This document shows positions 1 to 12,288 of a DNA stretch of 64,000 nt, one piece after another. Under the pieces are notes generated by a model, which was given only the letters and a program-made list of their open reading frames with translations, did no database searches and was not told the DNA's origin. The stretch lies in contig VWYX01000082.1 of NCBI GenBank assembly GCA_013396525.1, positions 823,573 through 887,572 of the forward strand, in the 5' to 3' direction. Positions within the stretch are counted from its first letter, which is position 1; every line of letters starts with the position of its first letter. The position numbers were made by a program, and so were the translations under genes. The stretch is from Chaetorhynchus papuensis (Eukaryota > Chordata > Aves > Passeriformes > Rhipiduridae).

Positions 1-328
1 AATATATGCCCATGTTTGTTGAAACCACAGTAAGTAAGGCAGGCTTGCTTTCTTCTTCTGTCAACTCCATTTGCCTTAGAGGAGGTTTTTTTTTGAATGC
101 AAATGTTTTAACTAATTCATGAAGGTCAAAATTGCTATGTAAATAGCATTTATGATAATTGCTGTTCTTTGTAAAAACACATTTTGGAATTGAAGCACTT
201 CAGCCTCAGCACCAAATATTCTTGCCAGCACATATTTGCAGCTATGTCATATGTACACAGGTTGCTAACAAAACCACCCAGAAATACAGAAAATACTGGT
301 ATTCAAAGGGCATCTGCAATTAAAATCT
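1..328. other. Unassigned AT-rich sequence
   Basis: Single-copy-looking AT-rich DNA. I see no repeat family, RNA gene or credible exon here. Confidence 0.5.
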
Positions 329-911
329 GTGTCCAGAGCCTGTAGTTTATTAAATGTTAGCTGGAAGGAGAGAGTTTCTGCCCAGGCCATGCCACATCTG
401 GGCTGTTCTCTAGCTCCTCTCAGACCTGCTCTGCCCGGCCTTGATTTCCACCAGCGGGGTCACTCATGGGCTCATGGCTTGGCCTGGCTTTGGCCCATCC
501 CCAGGGCACTGCGCAGTGCCGGGGCTGTGGCTGCCTATTGTCCCCCAGCTGCCCTGCTCCTGGCTGGGGTAGTAGAATGGGTCCTGGCTGCCAAGCTCTT
601 CCCTGATGGACTCCAGTGGGGACCCCACAGTCCCAGGGAATCCTTGGCCCCATATGGTACCCTGATGGTGGCAGCCAGAGCTTCCTGGAGAACTTTCCTC
701 CTCTCTCATCAGTTTTGTTGCCTAGGGAATCTGTAACAAAGTCTCTTCTTGGCATGCATGGGAGAAAGGTGAGTGGAAAGCTGAGGGTGGGGAGAAAGGT
801 GATCTGTTCTGCTTTCAGCACACAGCTGCACATCTGCCTCTGTCTCACCTTCAGGAATAAATGAAACCAGAGGGACTGAGACAACTGCAAAACTTGCATA
901 AAGCCCCAAAC
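329..911. other. GC-rich unassigned block
   Basis: This block is clearly richer in G and C than the sequence before it and ends where a CR1 tail begins. Open frames run on both strands (up to about 160 codons), which is expected in GC-rich DNA, and none resembles a protein I know. A plus-strand AATAAA lies at 856-861. It could be an unrecognised old repeat or a non-coding exon; I cannot decide between these. Confidence 0.35.
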
Positions 912-2278
912 CACAAAATTGCAGAATCAGTTGGGTTGGAAAAGACCCTGAGATCGTTGAGTCCAACCACTGACTGATCAGAACCACGTAAACTAGACCA
1001 TAGCACCAAGTGCCACGTTCAGTGGTTTCCTGAACACCTCCAGGGATGGTGACTCCACCACCTCCATAGGCAGTCCATTTCAATGTTTAACAACCCTTTC
1101 CATGAAGAAATTCCTCCTGATGTACAACCTGAACCTCCCCTGGTGAAGCTTGAGATTGTGTCCTCTTGTCCTGTCACCTGCTACCTGGGAGAGGAGGCTG
1201 AACCCCACCTTGCTACACCCTCCTTTTAGGCACTTGTGGGAAGCAAAAATGTCTCCCCTGAATCTCTTTTCCTCCAGGCTAAACCCTTTCAGCTCCCTCA
1301 GGTGCTCCTCACAGGACTTGTGCTCCAGACCCTTCACCAGCTCCATTGCCCTTCTCTGGACACGCTCCAGCCCCTCAATGTCCTTCTTGCAGTGATGGGC
1401 CCAGGACTGAACACAGCACTCGAGGTGTGACCTCACCAGTGCTGAGTACAGGGGGACAGTCACTGCCCTGTTCCTGCTGGCCACACTATTGCTGACACAG
1501 GCCAGGATGCCATTGGCCTTCTTGGCCTCCTGGGCACACTGCTGGATCATGCTCAGCCTGTTGCCAACCAGCACTCCCTTTTCTACCAGGCAGCTTTCCA
1601 GCCACTCTGCCCCAAGCCTGTAGTGCCTCATGGGGTTGTGGTGGCCGAAGTGTGTAACCCAGCACTTGGCATTTTAAACCTCATACCATTGGCCTCAGCC
1701 CATCAATCCAGCTTGTCCAGATCCCTCTGCAGATTATTCTGACCCTCCAGGAGATCAACACTTACACCCAGCTTGGGGTCATTTGGAAATTTATTGAAGA
1801 TGCACTCAATTCCCTCATTCAGATCATCATGTTAAACAGGACTGGCCCCAACACTGATCCCTGGGGAACTCCACTAGTGACAGGCCACCAAGCAGATGTG
1901 GCACCATTCATCACCTTTCTCTCGGCCCAGCCAGTTCTTAATCCAGCAAGCAGGGCACCCATTCAAGCCACAGACTACCAGCTTTTCCAGGAGAAAGCTG
2001 TGGGAGACAGTGTCAAAGGCTTCACTGAAGGTAGACAACATCCACAGCCTTTCCCTCATCCACTGGGCAGGTCATGTGGGCACAGATGGAGATCAGGTTG
2101 GTCAGGCAGGACCTGCCTTTCCCAAAGCCCTGCTGGCTGGGCCTCATCCCCTGGTTGTCCTGTATGTGCTGTGTGAGGCACTCAAGATGATCTGTTCTGT
2201 AACCTTCCCTGGCACCAAGGTCAGGCCAACAGACCTGTAGTTCCCCAGATCCTCCTTCCAGTCCTTCTTGTGGATGGG
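912..2278 (-). mobile_element. CR1 LINE, 5'-truncated, minus strand
   Basis: Chicken-repeat-1 non-LTR retrotransposon. The plus strand at about 912-970 is the reverse complement of the standard avian CR1 3' end, with a tail related to the ATTCTRTG octamer followed by the conserved 'ggttggaaaagacc' stretch. The minus strand then carries the reverse transcriptase and C-terminal part of ORF2 out to 2278, where an LTR starts. It is 5'-truncated, as most CR1 copies are, and carries many substitutions and frame breaks, so it is an inactive fossil. Confidence 0.93.
1080..2278 (-). pseudogene. CR1 ORF2 remnant (reverse transcriptase to C-terminus)
   Basis: Decayed coding part of the CR1 element. In minus-strand order, 2278-2144 gives a frame with a KEDLGNYRSVGLT-type reverse transcriptase motif. 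2059-1874 gives the AFDTVSH palm motif containing the first catalytic aspartate and the following KNWL stretch. 1631-1080 gives the C-terminal region with LGVLVGN-like, ANGILACV-like and LECCVQSW-like CR1 motifs. The pieces are in different frames and no endonuclease domain is left, so it cannot encode a working protein. The frame at 2389-2144 is chimeric: its first codons come from the neighbouring LTR. Confidence 0.88.
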
Positions 2279-2900
2279 TGTTGGGTTGACTCTGGCTGGA
2301 TGCCAGGCAACCACCAAAACTTCTCTATCCCTCCCCTCTACAGCTGTACAGGGGAGAAAAAATATAATGAAGGGTTCATTAGCTGACATAAGGACCAGGA
2401 GAGATCACTCACCAAATACTGTCATGGGAAAAACAGACTTGAATTAGAGATGTGAATTGAATTTATTAATAACAAAATCAGAGCAGGATAATGAGAAGTA
2501 AAATAAGACCTTAAAACCCCCTTATCCCCACCCCTCACTCCTTTCCAGCTCTACCTGCTCCCCTTCAAAAATTCAGGGAGATGGTGTCTTCCTCAATGAC
2601 TCACCTTTTGGCACTTAGGTATGGCCTGCTCCTGCACCTTTAAGATTTTCTTCTTAAAGTGAGTCTAGCTTTCTTGGATCCCTTTGTTATTAAGGACAGC
2701 CTCTCTTTTCTTCAATTATCTTTAAAATGTCACTTTCAGAAACTTCAGCTGGAGTTTGGTGTCCACCTCTCACTGAGACATCAAATGAAGGGCTCATGCA
2801 GGTCTGTTTGACTCTCTCTCCTGGCAATGAAAAGTTTCATCTGTGCCATCACTTCCTGCTGGCCCATACAATAGGCAAAGAGTGCTTCATCATCTGGTGT
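2279..2900 (-). mobile_element. Endogenous retrovirus LTR (ERVL-like), minus strand, 5' end unclear
   Basis: Matches the 3' half of a long avian ERVL-type LTR as I remember it. The plus strand begins TGTTGGGTTGACTCTGGCTG at 2279, which is the reverse complement of an LTR 3' end. Then come a region matching U5/R and a polyadenylation signal (TTTATT at 2462-2467, AATAAA on the minus strand) before a C-rich stretch. Similarity fades after about 2600 and I cannot place the upstream end; 2900 is a guess. No retroviral internal region adjoins it, so it is a solo or broken LTR. It abuts the CR1 directly, which suggests insertion into that element. Confidence 0.72.
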
Positions 2901-3613
2901 CAAATGGCCACCTCATTTTCTTTCAAACTACAACTGTGTGCTGCATTCCTTATGTCCACTTCTGAATGCCATTCACTGCCTTCATTGTTCCTTACCTGAC
3001 ATACTCCCACAGAAGTCATAGTCTCTTTTAGCAAATATTTTTATTAGATAAGATGGGATTCTAAATATATCTGGCTACAAGTGGTATTTACAGTAATTTG
3101 ATTTCAGTGGGAGACTGCCTGAGGGAATGCTTTCTTTCATGCTCTGCAGATAAGGAATTGAGGCATAAGTGATGCCCAAAATCAAGCCACATATTTGTGA
3201 CTGAGCTGGGAAAAAGGGCTTCTGATTAAAATATCAGGCAGAAATAAAATGAATAAATAAAGGAAGCAGGTTTTCTTCATATGATACAGACACACAGTTA
3301 AACGGTGGAATTCAGTGTCACAGAGGCCAAAAGTATTAATGGATTCAAATAAGAATCAGACAGCTCCTTGGTTGAAAAAAAAATGTCATCAGGTTTTATA
3401 AAATATAAAACCACATATGCAACCTCCAGTTTAGTAATTTCATAAGCAGAAGGAAGCTGGGACCTGGGTTATTGCAGAGGTAGCTATTCTGGTCTTGCCC
3501 CATTGTCACATTCTAGTAGCTATTGTCAGAACTAGAATTCTGGTCTGTATGTATGCATATGAGTATATATACTTTATAGATACACATAATCTATAGATAA
3601 TGTATATGTATAA

Positions 3614-3655
3614 TCTCTCTCTCCTTCTCTCTCTCTCTCCTCCCCTCTCTGTCTC
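3614..3655. repeat. (CT)n microsatellite
   Basis: Nearly uninterrupted pyrimidine dinucleotide repeat with a few C and T interruptions. Confidence 0.9.
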
Positions 3656-5015
3656 AATGACCTTACACAATGTCATTTAAAAGTCTGCCCAATAATAAAT
3701 AAATTAATGCCTGCCTAAGAATTAATAAATTCTTACTGGTGGGTTACATATTTTTTTGATTCAGACTCCAATATATTCAACTACAGCATCCACACAGGGA
3801 GTAAAGCAAAGAGCAAGTAACTCCTCATCCAACAGGTTTTCTTTGAATTGTTTTTGCTAGAGTAAGAGAGAAGCATGGCTCCAGGTGCTCTGTCAGTCAC
3901 TGCATTCGGTCCTGGATGGAGCCAGCTGGCCTCCAGTCAGCCTCTAGTGCAGATGGAAATCTCAAAAACTGACCCACACTATCACTGATGAGACAAACCT
4001 CATAATACAAGGCAGCAGTGCTGGATACGGCTATGGTACTGACATTTTGACAGTCTATATTTGGAGGCCTTACAGTAAATATCTGTGGGGCTCATAAAGT
4101 CATCTTGTTTTGAGACAGGAGATCTGAAACTTTGTCTCATTCTACTATTGACACACAATACATTCTGGTAGCCCCAGTGCAAGGGCTTCTGCTCTTCCCA
4201 CCCTCCGTAGTCACTAATGTTGTAGCTTGTAGCCCTAGCACTTGTAGTTGCCTCTCACTTGGGAGTACTAGGAAGAAAACTGTTGACAAGACACTGAGCA
4301 CACTCAAGCCCATGGATGCCTATTACACCAACTATAATTTGGACCAGAAGATTTAGACATGAGGCAGTATCCTTTCAACTTCTGGCACTGGAAAGGTAAT
4401 TTTAAATTGAAGTTATGTCATGGAATGCAAATAGAGTGGGCTTATGAAGTTGAATTTCAAGTAGAAGATATACATTAAGACCTTATTCTTTCTGCCTGCA
4501 TGCCGGGCTGCATTTTAGAGAGGCAGCCCTTGCCTTGTCTCTCTTTGATGCTGTGTTATTTTCACTCTGCTCTGGTGGCTATGTCCTCTCAGAGTAGTAG
4601 CTGCACTGTTTCTACATCCAGGATCAGAAGCATTCACTTAATGGAAAATTGCAATATTTGTCACAAATTTATTGGAGAGTATGGTATGAAATGCCACGTT
4701 AATGGAGCATAACTCTATCTATGAACATGGATTAAAGAATTCCCTGTATAAACTGAGCTTGTTTTAAACTGTTTTACTATGGTTGCCAAAACTCTCTGTC
4801 ATGTTTTTCTTTTGATTGTAGTGTGTTCAGCTGTCTCTTTATGCAGGGTGAAGCTAATGGATGATTACACAAGTTAAAAACCAGGCATCCTAGAAGAGGG
4901 AGAAAGGAACTCTGTTGTTTTTTTCATTTGTTCTGGTTTACCTCAAGCTGCCCTTTGAGATGTAATATTTTCCTGGTTACTCTTGCTCACTGCTTCTTTT
5001 TTTCTCACAGCATCC

Positions 5016-5065
5016 TTTTTTTTTTTTTTTTGTTTTGGTTTGGTTTGTTTTTTTTTTTTTTTGTT
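5016..5065. repeat. T-rich low-complexity tract
   Basis: Two long T runs separated by a TTTTGG-type core. It could be a reverse-oriented poly(A) trace, but no retroposon body is recognisable next to it. Confidence 0.85.
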
Positions 5066-5258
5066 GATGGTATCTCCTAGGCCATAAAAAGAGCTGGCAG
5101 ATAGTATAGATAGGAGAAGGATGCTGTGAGCTTGATCTGGCAGTTTTCATTGCACTGCAATTTCAAAGAGAAGAAAAATCTCTTCCCAAATTAAAGCTTT
5201 AGGAAAAACTAAACACAATATAAGAGCAATAGAATTTGCTTGTCTCCCCTTCCAAATA

Positions 5259-6199
5259 CAGAATCACAGAATTAATCAGGTTGGAAGAGACCACAGTGGT
5301 TCTGGTTCAACTACCCTTCTCAGGCAGAGTCATTCTAGAGCACATTACACAGGTTTGCATCCAGATGGTTTTTGAATATCTGCCGTGAGGTAGGCTCCAA
5401 AACCTCTCTGGGCAACATGTTCCAGTGCCTGGTCACCTGCACAGTAAAGAAATTCTTCCGCATGTTCAGGTGGAACTTCCTGTGCATCAGTTTGTCCCTG
5501 TTGCCTCTTGTCCCATTGCCCAAGCAGAGCCTGTATCCATCCTTTTGACACCCACTCTTTAGATATTTATACACGTTAATTAGGTCCTCTCTCAGTCATC
5601 TCTTCTTGAGGCTGAACAGGTTTGGTTCCCTCAGCCCTTCCTCATAAGAGAGATTCTCCAGACCCCTGAGTGACTTTGTTCCCTACCACTGGACCCAGTA
5701 CAGGAGCTCCGTGTCTCTCTTGTGCTGAGGAGCCCGGAACTGGACACAGCACTCCAGATGTTCCTCAGCAGGGCACAGTAGGACAGGATCCCCTCCTTGT
5801 CCTGCTGGCAATGTTCTTCCTAATGCACCCCAGGACACCATTGGCCTTCTTGGCCCCCAGGGCACACTGCTGGCTCATGGACAGCTTGTTGTCCACCAGG
5901 ACCCCCAGGTCCTTCTCAGAGGACCTCCTTTCCAGCAGGTTGGTCTCCAGCCTGTGCTGGTGCTTTGGGTTATTCCTCCCCCAGTGCAGGACCCTTTGTT
6001 GAATTTCAGATGGTTTATTTCTACCCATCTCTCCAATCTGTTGAGGTCCCTCTGAAGGGCTGCACTCTGGGATATTGGCCACGTCTCCCAGGTTTGCTCA
6101 TCAGTGACCTGCTGAGGAGGCATCTGTCCCTTTGTCTGAGTCACTGATAAACAAGTTAAAAACACTGGGCCTAATGGGGGACACCACTATTGACAGGTG
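5259..6199 (-). mobile_element. CR1 LINE, 5'-truncated, minus strand
   Basis: The 3' end on the minus strand is at about 5259, where the plus strand shows the reverse-complemented octamer tail (cagaatcacagaatt) and 'aggttggaagagacc'. The interior matches the usual CR1 C-terminal ORF2 region and fades at about 6199. It differs from the copy at 912-2278 throughout the tail, so it is a separate insertion and probably a different subfamily. Confidence 0.93.
5335..6165 (-). pseudogene. CR1 ORF2 C-terminal remnant
   Basis: Broken frames of the CR1 polymerase C-terminal region. Reading on the minus strand, one frame (6082-5765) holds KDLGVLVDNKLSMSQQCA-like and KANGVLGCI-like motifs. Another (5574-5335) holds the terminal RKNFFTVQVTRHWNMLP-like segment. 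Frameshifts and stops separate them. It has no catalytic domain. Confidence 0.85.
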
Positions 6200-8750
6200 C
6201 TTAAAAACAGATGTTTAAAACAAATGTTTTCAAAAAATACAAAAATGACTGAGGTCCAGGTTTTCCTATGTTGTGTGCACTATTTCTGATCATGTTATTA
6301 CTGAACTCAAACCCAAAATTTGCTGATAAAATGGCTAGGTCCCAGCTGAAAGGCAAACACTATACAAACATTGATTCTAAATAGTTGGGTCATTTGATTT
6401 ATTTAAAACATTTGTGTTATTTTTTTGAGGAAATACACTGTTTTTAGAGCTAAGTGAAATTATAATTGTGGATACCGCTTTGAATGGCTGCAAAATCTGA
6501 CTGTGTCTCAGAAATACAAACACCTGTCCAGTCTTACTGACTTTACTGGAATTACTAAACCTTACTGTCTCTGAAAATCAGACTAAGTATTCCTTGTTAT
6601 TGTGGAGCACATCATCTTTCTATTTCAGGAGTAAAGGCTGATAGATGAAAACTGAAGATTTAAGTCAGCATATGGCCACTATTATTGGAATTTGGAAAAG
6701 TTACATTTACTCTTTTTTTTTCCCTGAATGAGCAGGTTTATCATACTTAAAGGATTTGTTGTTTAAGGTCTTCTAGCTTTTGAAAGCATACTGCATTTGG
6801 AAAGATTTCCTTTAGTAAAGATAGTACAAAAATAAGATTTCAAGATTTTTCCACTAATCTGGCCAAAATCTTTTTCACATAGCTAGCTACCACATAAGTT
6901 GATATTTTCAAAAGCAAAAGTTACTTTTCATGCACTTTCCATATAGCCTGGATTATAAAATAGCCAACCTGTTCCCTCTGTGTAACTTGTCTCATCTCTA
7001 AATTTGAGTATGTTTTGTCTTTGATTTTACAAGCAGAATAAGCATGTGTACCCTTCCACACTTCAAATTTTCCCTACTATACCCCTGTTCTACTGTGATT
7101 TGACAAATGGTTAATGAATTAAATCAGAGTTACTTGCATTTATCTTTTTTTCAAAAGCCTATATCAAATCTAGGAGAAATTCTCTGTGTGATCAGGTCGT
7201 GTTTAGGAAACTTGCTATTAGGCTATCAAGCATATATATATGTGCTGCAGTGCCATGAGAATACCGTGAAGGGTTTAAACTGTTTGCTTTCGTGCTTTTG
7301 GTTTGCATGCTTTACAGTGGTGGATGAAGTTTTCCCCTCAGAATAGTTTTCGATATTAGAGCTTCTACCAACTCTAGTTCAATAGCATGAGAATTTTTAA
7401 TAAAGGATAGTATCACTTAGATTTGGTTTCACCTTAAGGTATGTTCCTTTGCAGTGTTCTTGGATAATATGACCTAGTTTGGTTGAGCGGTTGGTTTAAC
7501 CATGCCTCTGAGCACTGGGATCTCACGGTTCAGCAATTTCTGTGAGGCACTGCTGTTGCTGGACCTGAGTCCCAGCACTGATGAGCAAGCAGTGATAGCA
7601 GCTTAGGGAAGGAGGAAAAAAGGTGGCAGTGGATAGCCAGCCTAGGAGCAAAGGACAATGACTTTTGAGTAGAATGGTAATAGCTGCTTCTTGAGCTTCA
7701 TTAGTCCCCTTCTGACAGCTCTCTGATCAGAAGGTCATAATTAATCATATCTGCTGTCATGTAAAAGGATTGAAAACAGCATGCATAGTATTTCACATTC
7801 ATGCATTTACATCCCTGGGTCTTGGCTACTAACACTGCAGTTTCATGTTAAAAGCATCTCATCTGTAACACTGGATGTTGGCAGATGATGTTCTACATGA
7901 TGGTTCAGGGAGTCTGTCTGGGACAAAGGGAAAAACCCTGAGTATGATAAGGAAATACTAACTGATATGCTATTTAACTGGACTATAGGTACTCTTGTCT
8001 ATGTGTTCCTGATTGTTTTCTAACAACCTGGTATCTGCATGTGTGCAAAGATAATTTGATTCAAAGAATATGCTTCTGGAATTTATGTGGATACCACTGA
8101 AAAAAAAGGCCATTCTCTCAGTGAACTTATCCTAGCTGAGTTATGGGCTGAGCTCTGATAACTTGCAGGTATCCAGCATGCAGGAAGATGACCACACTGC
8201 TGTAAGGTACATAACAAAATCAGAAACTGAGACACCTAAGTGGAAGCAGTGAGAGCTCAACTGTACATACAGAGGTCAGGAACTATGATCATGCTCTAGA
8301 GATCAGGAACTATAATCATGCTCAGCCCCTGCCACTAGATGTACTGTCTTCTCTGTCAAACCCATGGCTGATTCTAATGAGCTCCTAATAGCAGGAGAAG
8401 ATATGAAAAACAGTTCCATCTGGTAGGTCTTATTTTGTCACATTACACTTATTAAAATACAACTTGGCAAATCCTTGAAAGTAATTTTCTTAGAGGAATG
8501 TTTCATGGAGTTGCTGGATTTTTTTTTCTTTTAACATGGCAGAGGGGCTGTAAAGCTTACTTTGGGTTCACAAAGGAAACTTGGATGGTCAGTGGACTGC
8601 AAACCAAGATCATGTGGGTGGTTTCTATTGCCAGTCATGCAAAAAGAGTATGAAAAATGCATAGTTTCCACCTTCTCTCTCAACAGTTCAGAAAGCTAAG
8701 GCTTTTCCAGGTTTTATTAACCCATAATGTTGTTGTGTAGTTTCCTATCA
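6200..8750. other. Unassigned non-coding sequence
   Basis: AT-rich DNA. No gene, LTR or LINE is recognised. The only internal structure I see is a 27-bp tandem duplication at 8272-8325. Confidence 0.5.
8272..8325. repeat. 27-bp tandem duplication
   Basis: Two adjacent copies (8272-8298 and 8299-8325) of a unit containing 'caggaactatgatcatgctc'. They differ at only three positions. It is a simple local duplication with no coding meaning that I can see. Confidence 0.85.
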
Positions 8751-8995
8751 TGTTGTGTTGGTTTTTACTGGGGTAGAGTGAATTTTCTTCACGGTGGCTA
8801 TTATGGAGCTGCGTTTTGGATTTATGCTGATAATATAGAGAAGTTTTTGTTGCCCCTGAGCAGGTCTTACACAGAGGCAAGGTCTTTTCTGCTTTTTGTA
8901 CTGCCACATTGACAACTTGGGGTGCTTGAGAGGTTAGGAGGAGACACAACTGGGACAGGTGACCCAAACTGACCAAAGGGATATTCCAGACTATA

Positions 8996-9003
8996 TGACG
9001 TCA
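8996..9003. promoter_or_regulatory. Palindromic CRE/ATF site (TGACGTCA) in the LTR
   Basis: A perfect 8-bp cAMP-response-element consensus sits 245 bp into the LTR, directly after a TATA-like CTATAT. CREB/ATF binding there is known for this motif in general; its use in this copy is inference. Confidence 0.6.
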
Positions 9004-9184
9004 TGACCATGGGAAGAGGGAGAAGGGGGGCGATGTCCGGAGTAATGATGTTTGTCTTCCAAGTCACCATTCACATGATGGGGCCCTGCTGTCCTGGAGA
9101 TGGCTGAACACCTGCCTGCCCATGGGAAGCAGTGAATTAATTCCTAGTTTTGCTTTGCTTGTGTGTGTGGCTTTTGCTTTCCCT

Positions 9185-9190
9185 ATTAAA
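9185..9190 (+). terminator. LTR polyadenylation signal ATTAAA
   Basis: The ATTAAA variant lies in CCCTATTAAAGTGTC, in the position expected for the R region of this LTR. The LTR at 30.4 kb has the same CCCTATTAAA on the opposite strand. Confidence 0.6.
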
Positions 9191-12100
9191 GTGTCTTTAT
9201 CTCAACCCATGAGTTTTCTCACATTTACCCTTCCAATTCACTCCCTGATCCTGCCGTGGGGGAGTGAGTGAGCAGTGGTGTGAGGCTTGGCTGCTGGCTG
9301 GGGTTAAACCATGAGACACAGAAAACCTCAGAAAGGAGTCACATCTTTCTGAGATGTGTATCCACGGGACAACTCAGCATGTTGGAACAGTTTAACTGGA
9401 CACACACACCTTAACTGGCTCACTGTCCTGAATTTTCAATAGTGACTCAGTGGAAAGTTCCCATCACTTGATTATGTCTCCGAGCCCCCTGGGTACAATT
9501 CACGTCGAGGGTCTTACTCATCTAGAAGCCAGCCTCATTTTCACGAAAGAATGCCTGTGCCCCTATTCCAGTATAGCCACCAAAAAAACATTTCCAAAAA
9601 CTGGAAAAAAAGCTGCTGCTATTCCTCTATTTACATAAAGGTGACAAGGGCAGAAAACTGATTGTAACATCAGACTGGTTTTATGCTGTTGTTTATTCCA
9701 TTAGGCAGGAGAAACAAAGAATGTATTGGTGACTAGAAACCCTACCTGTAGAGACGGACTTCTGTCATACTGTTATGAGGGAATCCTGTACTGTATGAGG
9801 AGAGACTGCTGCTTATTCTTGAAAATTAAGTATTGTTTACAAATCAGAGAGAAGGGATCAGAGTCATCTCCTGTGGGCACGAAGTGAGTGGTTTCCCTTC
9901 TACAACATTGTGGCTAGAGCATTGGTCCATGTCTCCATGTGAAATTCCAGATGGAAACATTTTAGAGATGTTAAATAATCACTTCCAAACTGTTTTCTGT
10001 GAGTTCTTTGTTGTCGTTGTTTGTCTGATTTTCTTTTTCTGTAGGATCAAAGTAATTCAGCATAAACTGCTCTGCTGCAAAGACAGTAGAAGTGTCACCC
10101 TTTTATAGATAACTCCTCATGTTGTGCTTGGTTTTCAGGTCTGCTAGATACCATATGCTTTAAACCACTGAAGTCTGAAAGGAGTCCAGGAGTAGCTTCT
10201 GGCTGGTGTCTCTACAAATATACTTGGGGACAGAAGTCCACTATATAGCATAATTTCCTGGGAATACAGTCCGTCTTGCTCAGGAGGATTCCTAAGACTA
10301 ATGCTGAATCCTAAAATTCAGACACAGTGAAAATACACCCTTTCCAAAATCCCCTGAGAGATTTTATATACTCTTTAACGCTTGAGAGACACTTGATGAC
10401 AGAAATTAGACTTAGACACACATGACTGTATAAGTGTGTACACACAGGGCATTTCTGAAAACATTACTTTTCACATAGACATATGCAGTAGAAACTCCCT
10501 TTGCCTTTTCAGTTTCCTTGCTGCTCTAAAGCAGTATTTGTCATCGGGTCAGACAGCAGTCCTCATTACAACTTGTGCCATTCATTCTGAACCACGATTT
10601 GTCTTGTCCAGCTTGCTTTGTCATTTCAACTGCAAACCCATTCCCTCAGCCTTATATGACTGTGGGAGACTGTCTTACTTTCGCTCAACTGGTGCTTTAT
10701 ACAGAAAGAAGGACTATTGCTTTTCCTCTCCTCCTTATCATGTCTTCCATGTTAGTCCAATGGCTATCTACTGTCTATTCCAGGAGCAATGTAATGTATC
10801 CTGCAAGGTCCTTGAGAGAGGCATTAAAATAGACAGCAATACCACAACTCCTTTCAAATCAACAGCAATTGAAAAAAAGGAGCATATACATAAGGAAATC
10901 CCACAAATCATCCCAAGGAGTAAGTCATGAATGGTTGCCAAGCTCTCAAACTGCATTTTCAACAAATAAATGATTTTTATAACTTAGCTGTAAATATGTT
11001 AGACTAATGTGCTTGAATTACATGCAATGGGCTACATCGTATTACTTGTGCTTGTAATATATCATCTCATGCAGGTTGAACAAGAAAGCATACTATGATA
11101 TACTTACGTCTCATGTAGACTCTATGTATATCATATGTGAAGTTGATTCTATTATTGATATAAATTTAAGCCCTATCTTCCCATGTGTACCTGTATCCAT
11201 AAATATCTTTGGCACGCCTTTGAAAGACAAGGTCCTGAAGTCTGTGTCTTGAAGTCACTGCCTCAAGCTGCACATACATGCAATGCAATGAAAGTGAATT
11301 GATGCAATATGCACCATACCTCTGCTTACATGTCGTATACACACTTGATTCACTGATCCCATCCACCTGTTGGGCCTAGAAGTGGGAAGAGTCAGGAGTT
11401 CCCTGTGACCTACTGAACATGGAATTATAAGAGACCAGGACTGAAAAATATGTTGTTGAGAACACCTGTTCCCCTTCCTTATTTTAAACAGGGTTAGGTT
11501 ATAATAAAATCTGAATGCATTTCCAAAGAAGGCACACATTTGTGCCATGAATGTAATACTGACAGCTACAAAGGAAGACAAATGACATAAACAGGATGCT
11601 TCCCTTGAGTCAGGCTACTGTTTGAGTAGTGTTTCTTCCTTTCCACTATCTGAGTCACTCCCAGTCTCCTTTAGCTTCCTTCTTTCTGTTCCACTCTCCC
11701 CTCTCGCTTTCTCAGGTGGAAAATAGGATGTGGCCCCCTCTGTGTGTCTGTCAAACATTTTGGCTCTTCAGATAATCTTTGACCGGACCTGACTGTGTTC
11801 CTTTCACTGAAGCTGAGGATTGGTTTCCAGTTAAGCCTTTGGAATCCTAGTGCTTGGGAAGAATAACTCCAAGCACTGCATTTGGGAAAGCTTTATTAAA
11901 AAGTTGAGAGTGAAAGAAAGGTAATAATTGCATTTAAACAATCAAGCAAAGCAAAGCTCACTTCTGGGTTTATAAATTTGTAGGGAAGACATAATTACAA
12001 GGGGCCTGTGTTGCTACATTGCTTTTACTTTGAAAACCAGATTGCTACCCCACTCCCACCGGATGGATAATTGGGTCCTCATAGGTCTCTCGAATCAAAG

Positions 12101-12288
12101 TAGTGTTGCAGTAAAACTTTATTTCTCCAGTGCTCATTAAAAGAGAAGCTAAATGGAAAACTCCCACTTTGGGGATGGGATTAGATAGCTCGAGATTATT
12201 CCTCCTCCCATGCCCTTTCAAGGTTTTTTGTTTCTAAATCTGCTCAGCAAGAAAAAGTAAATTGCCAGAAGTGAGATTAGTGAAGAAT

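Larger units (their letters stand above)
2901..5258. other. Unassigned non-coding sequence
   Basis: AT-rich DNA with no recognisable gene. It includes a TA-rich stretch at 3540-3605 with a 12-bp palindrome (AGTATATATACT, 3562-3573), a CT microsatellite and a T-rich tract listed separately. Confidence 0.5.
8751..9318 (+). mobile_element. Solo LTR of an avian endogenous retrovirus (ERVL-like), plus strand
   Basis: About 568 bp, starting TGTTGTGTTGGTTTTTACTG and ending GGGGTTAAACCATGAGACA, so it has the TG...CA ends of an LTR. It contains a palindromic CRE (8996-9003) in the promoter-like part and a late ATTAAA polyadenylation signal (9185-9190) followed by GT-rich and C-rich U5-like sequence. 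I recognise it as a common bird LTR type. No gag, pol or env sequence flanks it, so it is a solo LTR left by recombination. I could not find a clean target-site duplication. Confidence 0.85.

Noticed and set aside
2274..3056. ATGGG at 2274-2278 and 3052-3056 as a target-site duplication of the LTR
   Set aside because: The sequence before the second copy does not end in the CA expected of an LTR terminus, and five bases recur by chance.
10436..10930. 164-codon plus-strand open frame, among the longest here
   Set aside because: Composition is unlike a known protein, there is no splice context, and several alternative frames overlap it. Most likely chance.
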